Part shown: positions 35,215 through 44,984 of the stretch, piece by piece
Position numbering within the stretch: position 1 is the stretch's first letter
Layout: each line of letters starts with the position of its first letter
NCBI RefSeq assembly: GCF_002237755.1
Contig: NZ_MWSJ01000002.1
Span: forward strand, 62,001-126,000
From: Lysinibacillus sp. KCTC 33748
GTDB lineage: Bacteria > Bacillota > Bacilli > Bacillales_A > Planococcaceae
DNA: 64,000 nt
Direction of reading: 5' to 3'
Notes under the pieces: model-generated
Told to the model about the DNA's origin: nothing
What the model saw: the letters and a program-made list of their open reading frames with translations, nothing else
Database searches by the model: none
Translations under genes and position numbers: made by a program

Positions 35215-35461
35215 TGGAGGAAATGGCTAGAAAAGCCAAAGCGACGGAAAGAACAATCAAAGTAAAACGGATACAATAAATCAGACTCGAAGATAATTAC
35301 ATCACATCGAACATTCAAATAGCTCAGCCGAAATGATATAAAAATTTCTAAATAGACGGAAAGAACGGTACATAGCGCGCACATTCATGGATATGATATG
35401 ATATAATGGCATTTTTCGTGTATAATAGCGAAAGACAAGAAGTTGGAAGGATGAAGTACAG

Positions 35462-36772
35462 ATGACGAAACCAGTAGTAGCCATCGTAGGTCGTCCGAAC
35501 GTAGGTAAGTCGACGATTTTTAATCGTATCGTTGGAGAACGTGTTTCGATTGTGGAAGATATTCCAGGCGTTACACGCGACCGTATTTATAGTTCGGCAG
35601 AGTGGTTAACACATGACTTTAATATTATTGATACAGGTGGTATTGAGATTGGGGACGAGCCGTTTTTAGAACAAATTCGTCAACAAGCGGAAATCGCCAT
35701 TGATGAAGCGGACGTTATTATCTTTATGACGAATGGTCGTGAAGGTGTAACAGCTGCTGATGAGCAAGTAGCTAAAATTTTATACAAAACAAAAAAACCG
35801 GTCGTTTTAGCAGTTAATAAAATTGATAACCCGGACATGCGCGAAATGATTTATGATTTCTATGCGCTTGGCTTTGGTGAGCCTTGGCCAATTTCTGGTT
35901 CTCACGGCTTAGGCTTAGGGGATTTATTGGACGAATGTGCTAATCATTTCCCTAATGAAGATGAAGAGCAATATGGAGACGAGGTTATTAAATTCTCGTT
36001 AATTGGTCGTCCAAATGTGGGGAAATCTTCATTAGTAAATGCATTTTTAGGCCAAGATCGCGTTATTGTGAGTAATATCGCGGGGACTACTCGAGATGCT
36101 ATTGACACGCCGTATGAGTATGATGATCAGGAATATGTCATTATTGATACGGCAGGTATGCGAAAAAAAGGGAAAGTATACGAAACGACAGAGAAATACT
36201 CTGTATTGCGTGCGTTACGAGCAATTGAACGCTCTGATGTTGTTTTAGTCGTTCTAAATGTGGAAGAAGGTATTCAAGAACAAGATAAAAAAATTGCAGG
36301 CTACGCGCATGAAGCAGGAAAAGCTGTTGTCATCGTAGTTAATAAATGGGATGCTATTGAAAAAGACGAAAAAACAATGAACGTCTTTACACAACAAATT
36401 CGTGAGCATTTCTTATTCTTAGACTATGCACCGATTATTTTTGTATCGGCTAATACAAAGCAGCGTGTACATCAAATTTTACCGATTATACAACGTGTAA
36501 GTGAAAACCACGCAATGCGAATTCAATCATCTATCCTTAATGAGGTGATTGAGGATTCTGTAGCACGTAACCCTGCACCAACTGATAAAGGCCGCCGTCT
36601 TCGCATCTACTATGCTACCCAAGTTGCGATCCAGCCCCCGACGTTTGTGGTGTTTGTTAATGAACCAGAGCTAATGCATTTCTCTTATGAACGATTTTTA
36701 GAAAACCGTATCCGAGAAACATTTGATTTTGAAGGAACGCCAATTCGATTAATTACCCGTGCACGTGCTTAG
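35462..36772 (+). CDS. der: Ribosome biogenesis GTPase Der (EngA)
   Basis: A 436-residue GTPase required for 50S assembly. It has two G domains in tandem: GRPNVGKST (10-18) with DTGG, NKID, then GRPNVGKSS (about 182-190) with DTAGM, NKWD. A C-terminal KH-like domain follows (about 350-436). The start has GGAAGG upstream. The 288-bp gap before it holds only AT-rich sequence and probably the promoter. Confidence 0.96.
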   Translation: MTKPVVAIVGRPNVGKSTIFNRIVGERVSIVEDIPGVTRDRIYSSAEWLTHDFNIIDTGGIEIGDEPFLEQIRQQAEIAIDEADVIIFMTNGREGVTAADEQVAKILYKTKKPVVLAVNKIDNPDMREMIYDFYALGFGEPWPISGSHGLGLGDLLDECANHFPNEDEEQYGDEVIKFSLIGRPNVGKSSLVNAFLGQDRVIVSNIAGTTRDAIDTPYEYDDQEYVIIDTAGMRKKGKVYETTEKYSVLRALRAIERSDVVLVVLNVEEGIQEQDKKIAGYAHEAGKAVVIVVNKWDAIEKDEKTMNVFTQQIREHFLFLDYAPIIFVSANTKQRVHQILPIIQRVSENHAMRIQSSILNEVIEDSVARNPAPTDKGRRLRIYYATQVAIQPPTFVVFVNEPELMHFSYERFLENRIRETFDFEGTPIRLITRARA

Positions 36773-36792
36773 GAAAAATATACACATACAAT

Positions 36793-36829
36793 ACGCCAGC
36801 CCGACAATATTGTTGGGTGGCGTCTTTTT
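36793..36829 (+). terminator. Terminator after der
   Basis: ACGCCA and CCCGACAAT pair with ATTGTTGGG and TGGCGT, followed by CTTTTT. Confidence 0.88.
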
Positions 36830-36914
36830 ACAAGAGAGGAAAGTATAATTTTCTCTAGCATTTTTCGTAACTAATAAGAGTGAATTGTCTTTTCTTAACA
36901 AGGGAGGATTTTGA

Positions 36915-37931
36915 ATGGAAAAAGTTTGTGTGTTAGGGGCAGGCTCGTGGGGGACAGCACTTGCGATGGTACTTGCAGAAAATGGGCATGATACACTTCT
37001 TTGGACTCATCGAACAGATCAAGCTGAAGAAATTAACAACCTGCATACTAATAGAAAGTATTTGCCTGAAACTGTACTGCCGACAAATTTGTATGCGACA
37101 AGTGATATTGCTAAGGCAGTTGACCATTCGGAAACAATTATCGTAGCAGTGCCAACTAAGGCTATTCGAGAAGTATGTGAAAAAATGTGCGTAACACTCG
37201 ATAAAAAAATACTGTTTGTGCATGTATCGAAGGGAATTGAACCCGATACATTAAAACGAATTTCGGAAATTTTAGAAGAAAGTCTACCTGCAAAATTTGT
37301 AGAAGAAGTTGTTGTACTTTCGGGTCCAAGTCATGCAGAGGAAGTTGTCTTACACCACCCGACAACGGTCACAGCAGCTTGTGCAAACATTGAAGCCGCA
37401 GAAAAAGTGCAAGATTTATTTATGAATCAATATTTCCGTGTCTACACAAGCAAAGATGTGATTGGCGTAGAAATAGGTGGCGCATTAAAAAACGTAATAG
37501 CATTAGCGGCAGGTATTTCAGACGGCTTAAATTATGGTGATAATGCCAAAGCGGCACTTATTACTCGAGGTTTAGCTGAAATTTCACGTCTTGGTGTTGA
37601 AATGGGAGGGAATCCATTCACATTTTCAGGACTTTCAGGCATGGGGGACTTAATTGTAACATGTACAAGTGTACACTCTCGTAATTGGCGCGCAGGTAAT
37701 TTATTGGGGCAAGGAATGAAACTACCAGAGGTACTCGATCAAATGGGCATGGTTGTTGAGGGAGTACGCACAACAAAAGCGGCCTATCAGCTAGCAGAGA
37801 AATATAACGTTGCTATGCCGATCACAGCGGAGCTTTATAGTGTTCTATTTAATACTATCGAACCTAAAATAGCGGTTGATACATTAATGATGCGTATGAA
37901 AAAGCGAGAAATCGATGACATGATATACTAA
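36915..37931 (+). CDS. gpsA: NAD(P)-dependent glycerol-3-phosphate dehydrogenase
   Basis: A 338-residue enzyme making sn-glycerol-3-phosphate for phospholipids. It has the nucleotide-binding GAGSWGTALA (residues 8-17), VSKGIE (near 106), GPSHAEEV and the catalytic Lys in GGALKNVIALAAG (near 193). GLSGMGDLIVTC is also typical. The start has AAGGGAGG upstream. It keeps the der-gpsA order. Confidence 0.95.
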   Translation: MEKVCVLGAGSWGTALAMVLAENGHDTLLWTHRTDQAEEINNLHTNRKYLPETVLPTNLYATSDIAKAVDHSETIIVAVPTKAIREVCEKMCVTLDKKILFVHVSKGIEPDTLKRISEILEESLPAKFVEEVVVLSGPSHAEEVVLHHPTTVTAACANIEAAEKVQDLFMNQYFRVYTSKDVIGVEIGGALKNVIALAAGISDGLNYGDNAKAALITRGLAEISRLGVEMGGNPFTFSGLSGMGDLIVTCTSVHSRNWRAGNLLGQGMKLPEVLDQMGMVVEGVRTTKAAYQLAEKYNVAMPITAELYSVLFNTIEPKIAVDTLMMRMKKREIDDMIY

Positions 37932-38007
37932 ATTAATGAAAATGGATAAATAAGGTTAATCGACATACCTAATCTATTTGATTAGTTATGTCATAAAATG
38001 GACATAA

Positions 38008-38043
38008 ATAAGGTGTCTCAGAGAATATCTGAGACGCCTTATT
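38008..38043 (+). terminator. Terminator after gpsA
   Basis: AAGGTGTCTCAGA pairs with TCTGAGACGCCTT with one G-T pair. A and T flank both sides. Confidence 0.82.
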
Positions 38044-38081
38044 GTGTGCTTTTAATTAATTATTTAATAAAGGTTGTCCAT

Positions 38082-38368
38082 TTAACTTCTAGAAAAAGTC
38101 TCCTACCTCTATAGGCGGTGGTATGATGCGGTCTTTAAGCTGCTTTTCAGCGGGTATCCAAACACCCGCTGACATAAAGGAACTCAGTCTAAGAAACGCC
38201 ACGTCCTGTGGCAATGACTGAGTGTCCAACATCATGTTGTTGCTGACGCTTCGCTTTCGCACAGGCAAAAACCTTTGCTGACGCTTGTTAGCACTGCGCT
38301 TTCGCACAGAAAACATTTGTTGGCCCAAAGCCGATTACGGACACAATTATGCCGAGGTATAATTGATT
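38082..38368 (+). repeat. Family B intergenic repeat, short subtype with two core modules
   Basis: It begins with a degenerate left end (TTTAACTTCTAG). It carries TCAGCGGGT/ACACCCGCTGA, AACGCCACGTCCTGTGGC, the core module twice (GACGCTTCGCTTTCGC and GTTAGCACTGCGCTTTCGC), AAAACATTTGTTGGCC, and ends with GATTACGGACAC and ATTATGCCGAGGTATAAT. It lies after the gpsA terminator. Confidence 0.87.
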
Positions 38369-38462
38369 GATAGTTATTGGACAACTATTTCTTTTTAGTG
38401 AAAGCACATAGTATAATATATTTTGATTGTTTCGTGACGTTGTAGAAAGGTGGTTGTTTTAA

Positions 38463-38675
38463 ATGGGTCCGTTAGCACATTTACCTGCGCTTGATGTAAT
38501 GTGGGTATCGTTTTATTGTATTGGCTTTTTGATTATATCTATAGGTTTAATTTATCTCGGTCGTAATAAGATTTCGAACGTTTTTTTACGTACAATCGTA
38601 AATTTAATTGCATACATACTGTTTGGACTTGGCACATTTTTAATGGTTCTAATTGTAGCCACATGGCCAGCATAA
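38463..38675 (+). CDS. yphE: DUF2768 small membrane protein (YphE-like)
   Basis: A 70-residue protein with two transmembrane segments (near 12-34 and 45-66), matching DUF2768. Function is unknown. The start has AGAAAGGTGG upstream. It sits 21 bp before yphF and near spoIVA, the conserved order, which hints at a sporulation link. Confidence 0.8.
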   Translation: MGPLAHLPALDVMWVSFYCIGFLIISIGLIYLGRNKISNVFLRTIVNLIAYILFGLGTFLMVLIVATWPA

Positions 38676-38696
38676 AAATGATGAGGTGGAAGTGAC

Positions 38697-39476
38697 ATGA
38701 AAAAACTAAGTGCTTTTCTTTTGGTAATTGTAACCGCTGTACTTCTAGTAGGTTGTGCATATCCAGAAGACGAGAAAAGGGCAAAAGTAGTGCCGGATGC
38801 TGATAATTTAGCTGCGGTTCAGCGTGCGGTTGATGAATATCGTGAAGCAACTGGTGGACTAGTTCCAATTAAAAATAGCGAATTAGATACAGATATATAT
38901 ATAAAATATTTAATTGATTTTGAAAAACTAATGCCTAAATATCTTGCGCAAATTCCTGGGAACGCCTATGAAAAGGGTGGGATTTTCCAGTATATTATTT
39001 GGGATCCTGAGAATGAAGCTAAAGTAAAATTGGTAGATTTAAATGCCGCAGAGCGAATTCGTGAAATTAATATTCGCAAACTTTCAACCGAATATTTACC
39101 AATAAAGGGTGTAGATTCTGATAATGTATTTAAAATTAACTTTGAAAAATTGGGCTATAAAACAGAAGTAACTGTGAAGAGCCCCTATTCTGGTACCGAA
39201 TTACCAATATTTATGACAGGCGATGGCGAAATGCATGTCGACTATTCAGTTGATTTAGGGCAACTACTAAAAGAAGATAAGCCTGATGTAAAACCTGGAG
39301 ATGATATTCGTCAGCTACTTATCGATAAATATCCAGTAGTGCCAGCTTATTCTTTACCATATACAGTAGATGAAAAAGGTGAGCCGATTTATTATATGGA
39401 CGCCTATAATAGTGACGCAAAAAAAGCTAGAGAAAAATTAATTCAAGAGTATGAATCCAAAAATAAAAAAGATTAG
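38697..39476 (+). CDS. yphF: YphF-like lipoprotein
   Basis: A 259-residue lipoprotein with signal peptide and lipobox LVGC (Cys near residue 20). The mature part has no recognised catalytic motif. It includes a TEYLPIKGVDSDNVFKIN segment and an acidic C-terminal half. It keeps the position just before spoIVA. Function is unknown; a sporulation-time role is possible. A terminator follows. Confidence 0.8.
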   Translation: MKKLSAFLLVIVTAVLLVGCAYPEDEKRAKVVPDADNLAAVQRAVDEYREATGGLVPIKNSELDTDIYIKYLIDFEKLMPKYLAQIPGNAYEKGGIFQYIIWDPENEAKVKLVDLNAAERIREINIRKLSTEYLPIKGVDSDNVFKINFEKLGYKTEVTVKSPYSGTELPIFMTGDGEMHVDYSVDLGQLLKEDKPDVKPGDDIRQLLIDKYPVVPAYSLPYTVDEKGEPIYYMDAYNSDAKKAREKLIQEYESKNKKD

Positions 39477-39481
39477 TCAAT

Positions 39482-39509
39482 AAGCTCCTTACATTTGTGA
39501 GGGGCTTTT
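39482..39509 (+). terminator. Terminator after yphF
   Basis: AAGCTCCTTACA pairs with TGTGAGGGGCTT, with two G-T pairs, followed by TTCATATTT. It overlaps the -35 of the spoIVA promoter by one base. Confidence 0.65.
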
Positions 39510-39537
39510 CATATTTATCTAACCGCTCGCATATAGT
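39509..39537 (+). promoter_or_regulatory. Sigma-E promoter of spoIVA
   Basis: TCATATT, a 14-bp spacer, then CATATAGT. This matches the sigma-E consensus (KMATATT-N14/15-CATACANT) with one mismatch. spoIVA is a known mother-cell sigma-E gene. Confidence 0.8.
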
Positions 39538-39567
39538 GAAAAAGCGTAGATAAAGGAGGCAGAAACC

Positions 39568-41046
39568 TTGAGTGAAGCAGTATTTAGAGAAATTGCAGAG
39601 CGCACAAATGGCGATGTTTATATTGGTGTTGTCGGTCCAGTACGTGTAGGTAAATCAACATTTGTAAAAAAGGTTATGGAATCGGTCGTGTTACCAAATA
39701 TTGTGGATGATACAGAAAGAATGCGAGCACAAGACGAGTTGCCACAAAGCTCGCCGGGGCCAGTCATTATGACTGCTGAGCCGAAGTTTGTGCCTGCCCA
39801 AGCAACACGTATTGCGGTCGGTGAAGATGAAATGACATTCCAAATTCGTTTAGCAGATTGCGTTGGTTATGTCATTGACGGTACAAAGGGCTATGAGGAT
39901 GAAAATGGTCCGAAATTTGTGCATACACCTTGGCATACAGAGCCTATCCCTTTCCAAGAAGCGGCGAAAATAGGTACGGATAAAGTAATTCGTGACCATG
40001 CCAATATTGGAATTGTTGTAACAACAGATGGCACGGTCAATGGTATAAGTCGTCGTGCGGCAGAGAAGGCTGAAGAGGAAATCGTAGAGCAATTAATGGA
40101 TATTGGAAAACCTTTTGTTATTGTATTAAATTGCCAAATGCCGGCGCGGGAGGAAACGGTGCAGCTCCGAAATGAGTTATTTGAGCGCTATAATGTTCCA
40201 GTAATTGCTATTTCGATTGATCAAATGCGCGCATCTGATATTCAGTATATTTTGCAAGAAGCATTATTTGAATTTCCAATTCGAACAATTGAGGTGGAAA
40301 AACCAGATTGGTTAGATGTTTTAGATGCAACACACCCATTAAATGTTGCACTAATCGATTCGATGGAAGAAGTGCTGTCATCTATTATGAAAATTAGAGA
40401 CGTGCAGCAGGCGTCAGATGCTTTTAAAGCTATTGATTTTATTGATCAAAGTGAAGTGGTACATGTGGATGCTGGTATTGGAACTGCAGTCATTCGAGTA
40501 TCATTACAAGGCGAGCTATATAAGTCGGTGTGTAATGAATGGCTAGATGAACCAATTGAGACGAAGCGTGATTGGCTACTCTTTATTAAAGAGGCGGCAG
40601 AAGCAAAAGAGGCACAAAAACGCTTTAAAACTGCTATTAGTCAAGCAGATTCGACTGGTTATGGTGTAACATTGCCGATGATGCAGGAGTTTGAGCCAAC
40701 AGCTCCAGAACTCATTAAACAAAATAATTTTTATGGTGTGCGTATGAAGGCAAAAGCGCCATCATATCATATTATTCGTGTAGATATGGAATCCGAATTC
40801 GCGCCACTAATAGGCTCAGAATTCCATAGTCAACAATTGCTTAAGGATTTAAATCATGCTTATTTACATGATCGTGAAGCTTTATGGAACACGCAGCTTT
40901 TTGGAACTCCATTACATGAAGTGTTAAAAGAAGGAATACGCTATAAAATGGATGCAGTTCCAAATACAGCTAAAAAACGGATGCGACAAACAATTGAACG
41001 TATGGTGAACGAAGGCGATAGAGGATTAGTTACATTTATTTTGTAG
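39568..41046 (+). CDS. spoIVA: Spore coat assembly ATPase SpoIVA
   Basis: A 492-residue protein that polymerises on the forespore surface using ATP to form the coat basement layer. The Walker A motif GPVRVGKST (residues 23-31) lies in a TRAFAC-type fold. The C-terminal FGVRMKAKAPSYHIIRVDMESEFAPLIGSE region is family-specific and needed for anchoring. It starts at TTG with AAAGGAGG upstream, as in B. subtilis, and has a sigma-E promoter. Confidence 0.96.
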   Translation: MSEAVFREIAERTNGDVYIGVVGPVRVGKSTFVKKVMESVVLPNIVDDTERMRAQDELPQSSPGPVIMTAEPKFVPAQATRIAVGEDEMTFQIRLADCVGYVIDGTKGYEDENGPKFVHTPWHTEPIPFQEAAKIGTDKVIRDHANIGIVVTTDGTVNGISRRAAEKAEEEIVEQLMDIGKPFVIVLNCQMPAREETVQLRNELFERYNVPVIAISIDQMRASDIQYILQEALFEFPIRTIEVEKPDWLDVLDATHPLNVALIDSMEEVLSSIMKIRDVQQASDAFKAIDFIDQSEVVHVDAGIGTAVIRVSLQGELYKSVCNEWLDEPIETKRDWLLFIKEAAEAKEAQKRFKTAISQADSTGYGVTLPMMQEFEPTAPELIKQNNFYGVRMKAKAPSYHIIRVDMESEFAPLIGSEFHSQQLLKDLNHAYLHDREALWNTQLFGTPLHEVLKEGIRYKMDAVPNTAKKRMRQTIERMVNEGDRGLVTFIL

Positions 41047-41080
41047 TGATAAAAAGAAAAATAAAGCGCAAAAAAATACT

Positions 41081-41127
41081 ACAGGTCTTTTCGTTTTTAT
41101 GCGAAAAGTCCTGTTATTTTTGTTTTT
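41081..41127 (+). terminator. Terminator after spoIVA
   Basis: ACAGGTCTTTTCG pairs with CGAAAAGTCCTGT with one G-T pair, followed by T-rich sequence. Confidence 0.85.
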
Positions 41128-41157
41128 TGGGTGAAAAACTAATTTTTTGGTTATAAT
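41127..41157 (+). promoter_or_regulatory. Possible promoter of hbs
   Basis: TATAAT at 41152 with TTGGGT 19 bp upstream. The spacing is longer than ideal. The transcript would have a leader of about 80 nt. Confidence 0.35.
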
Positions 41158-41245
41158 CATGAATGAATACAGTTGCGTAGCGGTTTTCTATGTGTTAATC
41201 TTTTTACAGAATTGGTTCATGACCCTTTGAGAGGAGGTGAATGGT

Positions 41246-41518
41246 GTGAATAAAACAGAATTAGTAAACTCTGTTGCTGAAGCTGCAGGTCTTTCTAAAA
41301 AAGACGCTTCTAAAGCAGTTGAAGCTGTATTTGATACAATTCAAGATGCTCTTGCAAAGGGTGACAAAGTACAATTAATTGGTTTTGGTAACTTTGAAGT
41401 ACGTGAACGTGCGGCTCGTAAAGGTCGTAACCCACAAACTGGTAAAGAAATCGAAATCGCTGCTAGCAAAGTACCTGCTTTCAAACCAGGTAAAGCGCTT
41501 AAAGATGCTGTAAAATAA
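41246..41518 (+). CDS. hbs: HU family DNA-binding protein
   Basis: A 90-residue nucleoid protein of standard HU length. It has helical dimerisation residues at the start, the beta-arm [24 protein letters not shown] (the proline of the arm is near residue 63) and the ending LKDAVK. I chose GTG 41246, eight bases after AGGAGG. GTG 41237 lies within that site. It keeps the spoIVA-hbs-folE-mtrB order. Confidence 0.96.
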   Translation: MNKTELVNSVAEAAGLSKKDASKAVEAVFDTIQDALAKGDKVQLIGFGNFEVRERAARKGRNPQTGKEIEIAASKVPAFKPGKALKDAVK

Positions 41519-41538
41519 TACACGTCTAGTAGTTACAT

Positions 41539-41580
41539 AGAGCAGTCTTCATGTATACGAACATGGAGGCTGCTCTTTTT
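41539..41580 (+). terminator. Terminator after hbs
   Basis: AGAGCAG-T-CTTCATGT pairs with ACATGGAG-G-CTGCTCT, followed by five T. Confidence 0.87.
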
Positions 41581-41723
41581 AACTTATTTCAGCGAGTGTT
41601 GCATAGTTAACTGTACATAGAAAGATGACATAAACGTCAGTGTAAGCAATATAGATTTCCTATGCACAATTTAGGTATATCGATGAAAGTCGAGATTTAT
41701 TTTTGAAACTTGTAGATATATTT

Positions 41724-41920
41724 AGTTGGTTGGGGTGGAGATAGGGCATCTCCATTAGAGGGTCACCGTCACTGGAACGCTAGCGAGTAGGGGACGAATG
41801 CTAAAATCATCATATTTGTCATGACCTTTCGCAGAATAAAACTGTCACCACGACTCCTCAAGAAAGAAGCGCCCTGTTGGGATGGTCAGCCTGACGTCCT
41901 TGTGATGAGCTAAAATTTAC
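41724..41920 (+). repeat. Diverged family A intergenic repeat
   Basis: It is clearly related to family A: AGTTGGTTGGGGTGGAG, GGCATCTCCATTAGAG, AGGGGACGAATGCTAAAATC and AGCGCCCTGTTGGGATGG. It has many substitutions, the hairpin arms no longer pair well, and the inverted ends are not recognisable. It is an old copy. The rest of the 560-bp gap shows nothing else. Confidence 0.65.
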
Positions 41921-42078
41921 AAAATATACTACTGATTAGTAAGTGTGAAGTAGCGATTTTGCTTATATAGTGTTGAATTTCTTTTGAATCAAGTAAGTCA
42001 TTTTGCGCTTACCTTTTGGATATGCTACGATGCATAAGGAAATGTGTAATGTATTGATACGCAGGAGGGTTTTTACGG

Positions 42079-42648
42079 ATGTCGAATGTTGATTTATTGA
42101 AAATAGAAGAAGCAGTAAAAATGATATTAGAGGCGGTAGGCGAAGATGTAAATCGTGAAGGTTTACTCGATACACCAAAACGTGTAGCAAAAATGTATGC
42201 AGAAATGTTTAGTGGCTTACATGAAGACGCAAAAGATTATTTTAAAACAGTGTTTCATGAAGACCATGAGGAATTAGTACTTGTAAAGGACATTCCATTT
42301 TATTCGATGTGTGAGCATCATCTAGTACCTTTTTACGGAAAAGCGCATGTCGCATACATACCAAACGATGGCATTGTTGCTGGACTAAGTAAATTAGGAC
42401 GCGCAGTAGAAACTATTGCTCGTCGTCCGCAATTACAAGAACGTATTACCTCTTCAGTAGCAGAGACAATTATGGAAATGCTCTCTCCGAAAGGTGTTTA
42501 TGTAGTGATTGAGGCGGAGCATATGTGCATGACGATGCGAGGGCTTAAGAAGCCGGGGTCTAAAACTGTGACATCGGTTGCACGTGGTATTTACGAAGAA
42601 GATGAAGTAAAACGTAGAGAAGTTTTATCATTTATTCAAATGTCTTAA
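42079..42648 (+). CDS. folE: GTP cyclohydrolase I
   Basis: A 189-residue zinc enzyme making dihydroneopterin triphosphate, the first step of folate synthesis. It has the zinc motif [19 protein letters not shown] (Cys and His near residues 74-77), [10 protein letters not shown] and [17 protein letters not shown]. The start has CAGGAGGG upstream. The folE-mtrB pair is as in B. subtilis. Confidence 0.96.
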   Translation: MSNVDLLKIEEAVKMILEAVGEDVNREGLLDTPKRVAKMYAEMFSGLHEDAKDYFKTVFHEDHEELVLVKDIPFYSMCEHHLVPFYGKAHVAYIPNDGIVAGLSKLGRAVETIARRPQLQERITSSVAETIMEMLSPKGVYVVIEAEHMCMTMRGLKKPGSKTVTSVARGIYEEDEVKRREVLSFIQMS

Positions 42649-42711
42649 TATGCATGTCTAATTATGTTATGATGGACTAAGAATTTGTCGGATTTAAGGA
42701 GTGTAAAGACA

Positions 42712-42930
42712 ATGTCACAAGATTATATTGTTATTCAAGCAGAGGAAGATGGCGTGCATGTAATCGGTTTAACGCGAGGTACAGATACAAAGTTCCATCA
42801 TTCTGAAAAATTAGATGCAGGCGAAGTTATGATTGCTCAATTTACTGAACATACATCTGCAGTGAAAATTCGTGGAAAAGCACAGATTCATACAGCTCAT
42901 GGTGTTATAAATAGCGAATCGAAAAAGTAA
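42712..42930 (+). CDS. mtrB: Tryptophan RNA-binding attenuation protein TRAP
   Basis: A 72-residue protein that forms an 11-mer ring. When loaded with tryptophan it binds GAG/UAG repeats in trp leader RNAs. Family residues visible include [35 protein letters not shown] and [15 protein letters not shown] with the RNA-binding Lys/Arg. I chose ATG 42712, with TTAAGGAGTG upstream. Its usual target, the trp operon, is not in the aro cluster of this window. Confidence 0.95.
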   Translation: MSQDYIVIQAEEDGVHVIGLTRGTDTKFHHSEKLDAGEVMIAQFTEHTSAVKIRGKAQIHTAHGVINSESKK

Positions 42931-43026
42931 TGAAGAACAATGATAGGCAAAAGTGCTTTAAAAATGGTTTTGTGTTGATGGCAAATTAGTGATGCACATA
43001 TAAATCGACTAAATGTGTAAAACTGT

Positions 43027-43337
43027 TTTTAACTTCTTTCAGCAGATGTTTTTTGTAGCGAAAGCAAAGCGTCAGCTTCAAATGTCTTTTGGAGAAAGTG
43101 CAACGGCAGGTACAGAAACGTTAAAGCTTCCGGCGGATGCCATGGAATCGGAATGGAGTTCAATACAGGCTGTTAGCCCTAAGGTCATCGTATTCATGTG
43201 ATAACGGCTAACTGGCCTGCATCGGTAAAAAACCACGCCCTGTGGTATTACCGAAATGATCGACATCGTGTTGGACCTCGTGCAGGACTAAGTACAAAGC
43301 CGATTCTGGAATCAATTATGCCGAGGCATATTTGATT
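43027..43337 (+). repeat. Family B intergenic repeat, full-length long subtype
   Basis: A 311-bp copy with both ends. The left end is TTTTAACTTCTTTCAGC. Then come the core remnants AGCGAAAGCAAAGCGTC, GTTAAAGCTTCCGGCGGATG, the TTAGCC hairpin block (left arm mutated), ACCACGCCCTGTGGT and CGACATCGTGTTGG. It ends with GATTCTGGAATC and ATTATGCCGAGGCATAT. In ACCACGCCCTGTGGT both outer bases of the stem differ from the GCCAC/GTGGC of other copies. Confidence 0.87.
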
Positions 43338-43477
43338 GGGAAGCTCTACTGCCTATCATGTTGAATAAAGCAAAAAATTTTTATTCCGAATCGTCGCGTG
43401 TGCTATAATGACTCAGTAAGCAAGCGTTAGATCCATGAAGTGGCTAACGTATTTGAAAGTGAAATGGAGTAAGGTCT

Positions 43478-44245
43478 ATGAATGCAACATACATTCAAAA
43501 TTCAATTGCACAATTAAAAACAGAGATTTTCATGGATGTTCGTCATAGAACTTTGCAAAAATACACAGGAGTGCCTGTGCTCGATGAAAATCAATTATTT
43601 TACTTGTTAGTTCCCTTTTTGAATGGTGAAGAGTGGCAACAAGAGGAAAGAGAAGCTGCAATCACGGTTGGGATTGTATACGCAGCTTTAGCGGCGCACG
43701 ATCATATTAAAGAATTAGATGCCACATCAAAAGAACAGCAGCTAACCGTTTTAGCTGGGGACTTTTATAGTGGTCGTTATTATGAGATTTTAGCGAAGTC
43801 GGGAAATGTCGCATTGATTAGAAATTTGTCGCAAGGGATTGTGCAACGTTGTGAACACCAAATTAAAGTATATGAGGCAGAAAAACGAACACTCGAACAA
43901 TGGTATACCTCAATTACTAACATTGAATCGGGATTAATCTCAAAATTTTTTGAGCTATATTCGTTTAGTAACTATATTCCAATTGTGGAGAAGAGCTTAT
44001 TAATCTTGCGTTTAGAAAGAGAATGGGCGACATATCAACGTAGACAAGTAACGATAATGAGTAGGGTTCTTGAAGAAAGTGCGAGATATGCTGGAGTGAC
44101 CTATGGCAACGTTATACAGGACAAAATTGTGCAATTAAAAACAGAGCTGTTACAGGTGATAGACGAGGCATCATTTTTACAAGTTGATGTGAAACAAGCT
44201 CTACAAGCGCATGTAGAGGCATCCATTGCTTCTACTAATGGATAA
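43478..44245 (+). CDS. hepS: Heptaprenyl diphosphate synthase component I
   Basis: A 255-residue helical subunit that pairs with HepT to make the C35 side chain of menaquinone-7. It has no aspartate-rich catalytic motif, as expected for the small subunit. It contains VGIVYAALAAHDHIKELD, LAGDFYSGRYYEILAKSGNV and LISKFFELYSFSNYIP. The start has AAATGGAG upstream. The operon order hepS-menG-hepT matches B. subtilis. Confidence 0.9.
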   Translation: MNATYIQNSIAQLKTEIFMDVRHRTLQKYTGVPVLDENQLFYLLVPFLNGEEWQQEEREAAITVGIVYAALAAHDHIKELDATSKEQQLTVLAGDFYSGRYYEILAKSGNVALIRNLSQGIVQRCEHQIKVYEAEKRTLEQWYTSITNIESGLISKFFELYSFSNYIPIVEKSLLILRLEREWATYQRRQVTIMSRVLEESARYAGVTYGNVIQDKIVQLKTELLQVIDEASFLQVDVKQALQAHVEASIASTNG

Positions 44246-44260
44246 GAGAGGTTTTTCGAA

Positions 44261-44965
44261 ATGGCTAAAACGAAAGAAGAGCACGTGCACGAAGTATTTG
44301 AAAGTATTTCGCAAAGCTATGACAAAATGAATGGTGTTATTAGCTTCCAGATGCATGTTGGCTGGCGCAATGATACGATGAAGCGTATGGCAGTAAAACC
44401 TGGAGCGAAAGCACTGGATGTTTGCTGTGGTACGGCAGATTGGACAATTGCCTTAGCTGAAGCAGTTGGTGAAAGCGGAGAAGTAAAAGGGGTAGACTTC
44501 AGTAAAAACATGCTGAAGGTTGGCGAACAAAAAGTAAAGCCATACCCACAAATTGAACTAATACATGGAAATGCTATGGAATTACCTTTCCCAGACAATA
44601 CATTTGATTATGTAACAATTGGTTTTGGTCTTCGCAATGTACCAGATTATTTACAAGTTTTAAAAGAAATGAATCGTGTTGTAAAACCTGGGGGAATGGT
44701 TGTTTGTTTAGAAACATCTCAATCTGAAATTCCCGGCTATCGACAATTATTCCGTTTTTATTTTAAATATATAATGCCGGTATTTGGTAAAATATTTGCG
44801 AAAAGCTTTAAAGAATATTCTTGGTTACAGGAATCAGCAAATGATTTCCCAGGTATGAAGAAGTTAGCGGCAATGTTTGAACAGGCAGGTTTAGAAAAAG
44901 TAACGTACAAAGCATACAGTGGCGGTGCTGCGGCAATGCATATAGGCTTAAAAAAGGTACGTTAA
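44261..44965 (+). CDS. menG: Demethylmenaquinone methyltransferase
   Basis: A 234-residue SAM-dependent enzyme of the UbiE/MenG family, doing the last step of menaquinone synthesis. It has [11 protein letters not shown], the SAM motif [11 protein letters not shown] (about residues 48-58), [23 protein letters not shown] and the C-terminal [14 protein letters not shown]. It lies 15 bp after hepS and 19 bp before hepT. Confidence 0.95.
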   Translation: MAKTKEEHVHEVFESISQSYDKMNGVISFQMHVGWRNDTMKRMAVKPGAKALDVCCGTADWTIALAEAVGESGEVKGVDFSKNMLKVGEQKVKPYPQIELIHGNAMELPFPDNTFDYVTIGFGLRNVPDYLQVLKEMNRVVKPGGMVVCLETSQSEIPGYRQLFRFYFKYIMPVFGKIFAKSFKEYSWLQESANDFPGMKKLAAMFEQAGLEKVTYKAYSGGAAAMHIGLKKVR

Positions 44966-44984
44966 TGGGGGAAGGTTTTCACAA

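Noticed and set aside
43013..43201. A 62-codon frame and its reverse-strand partner after mtrB
   Set aside because: Both are within a family B repeat, with no start signals and no conservation expected.
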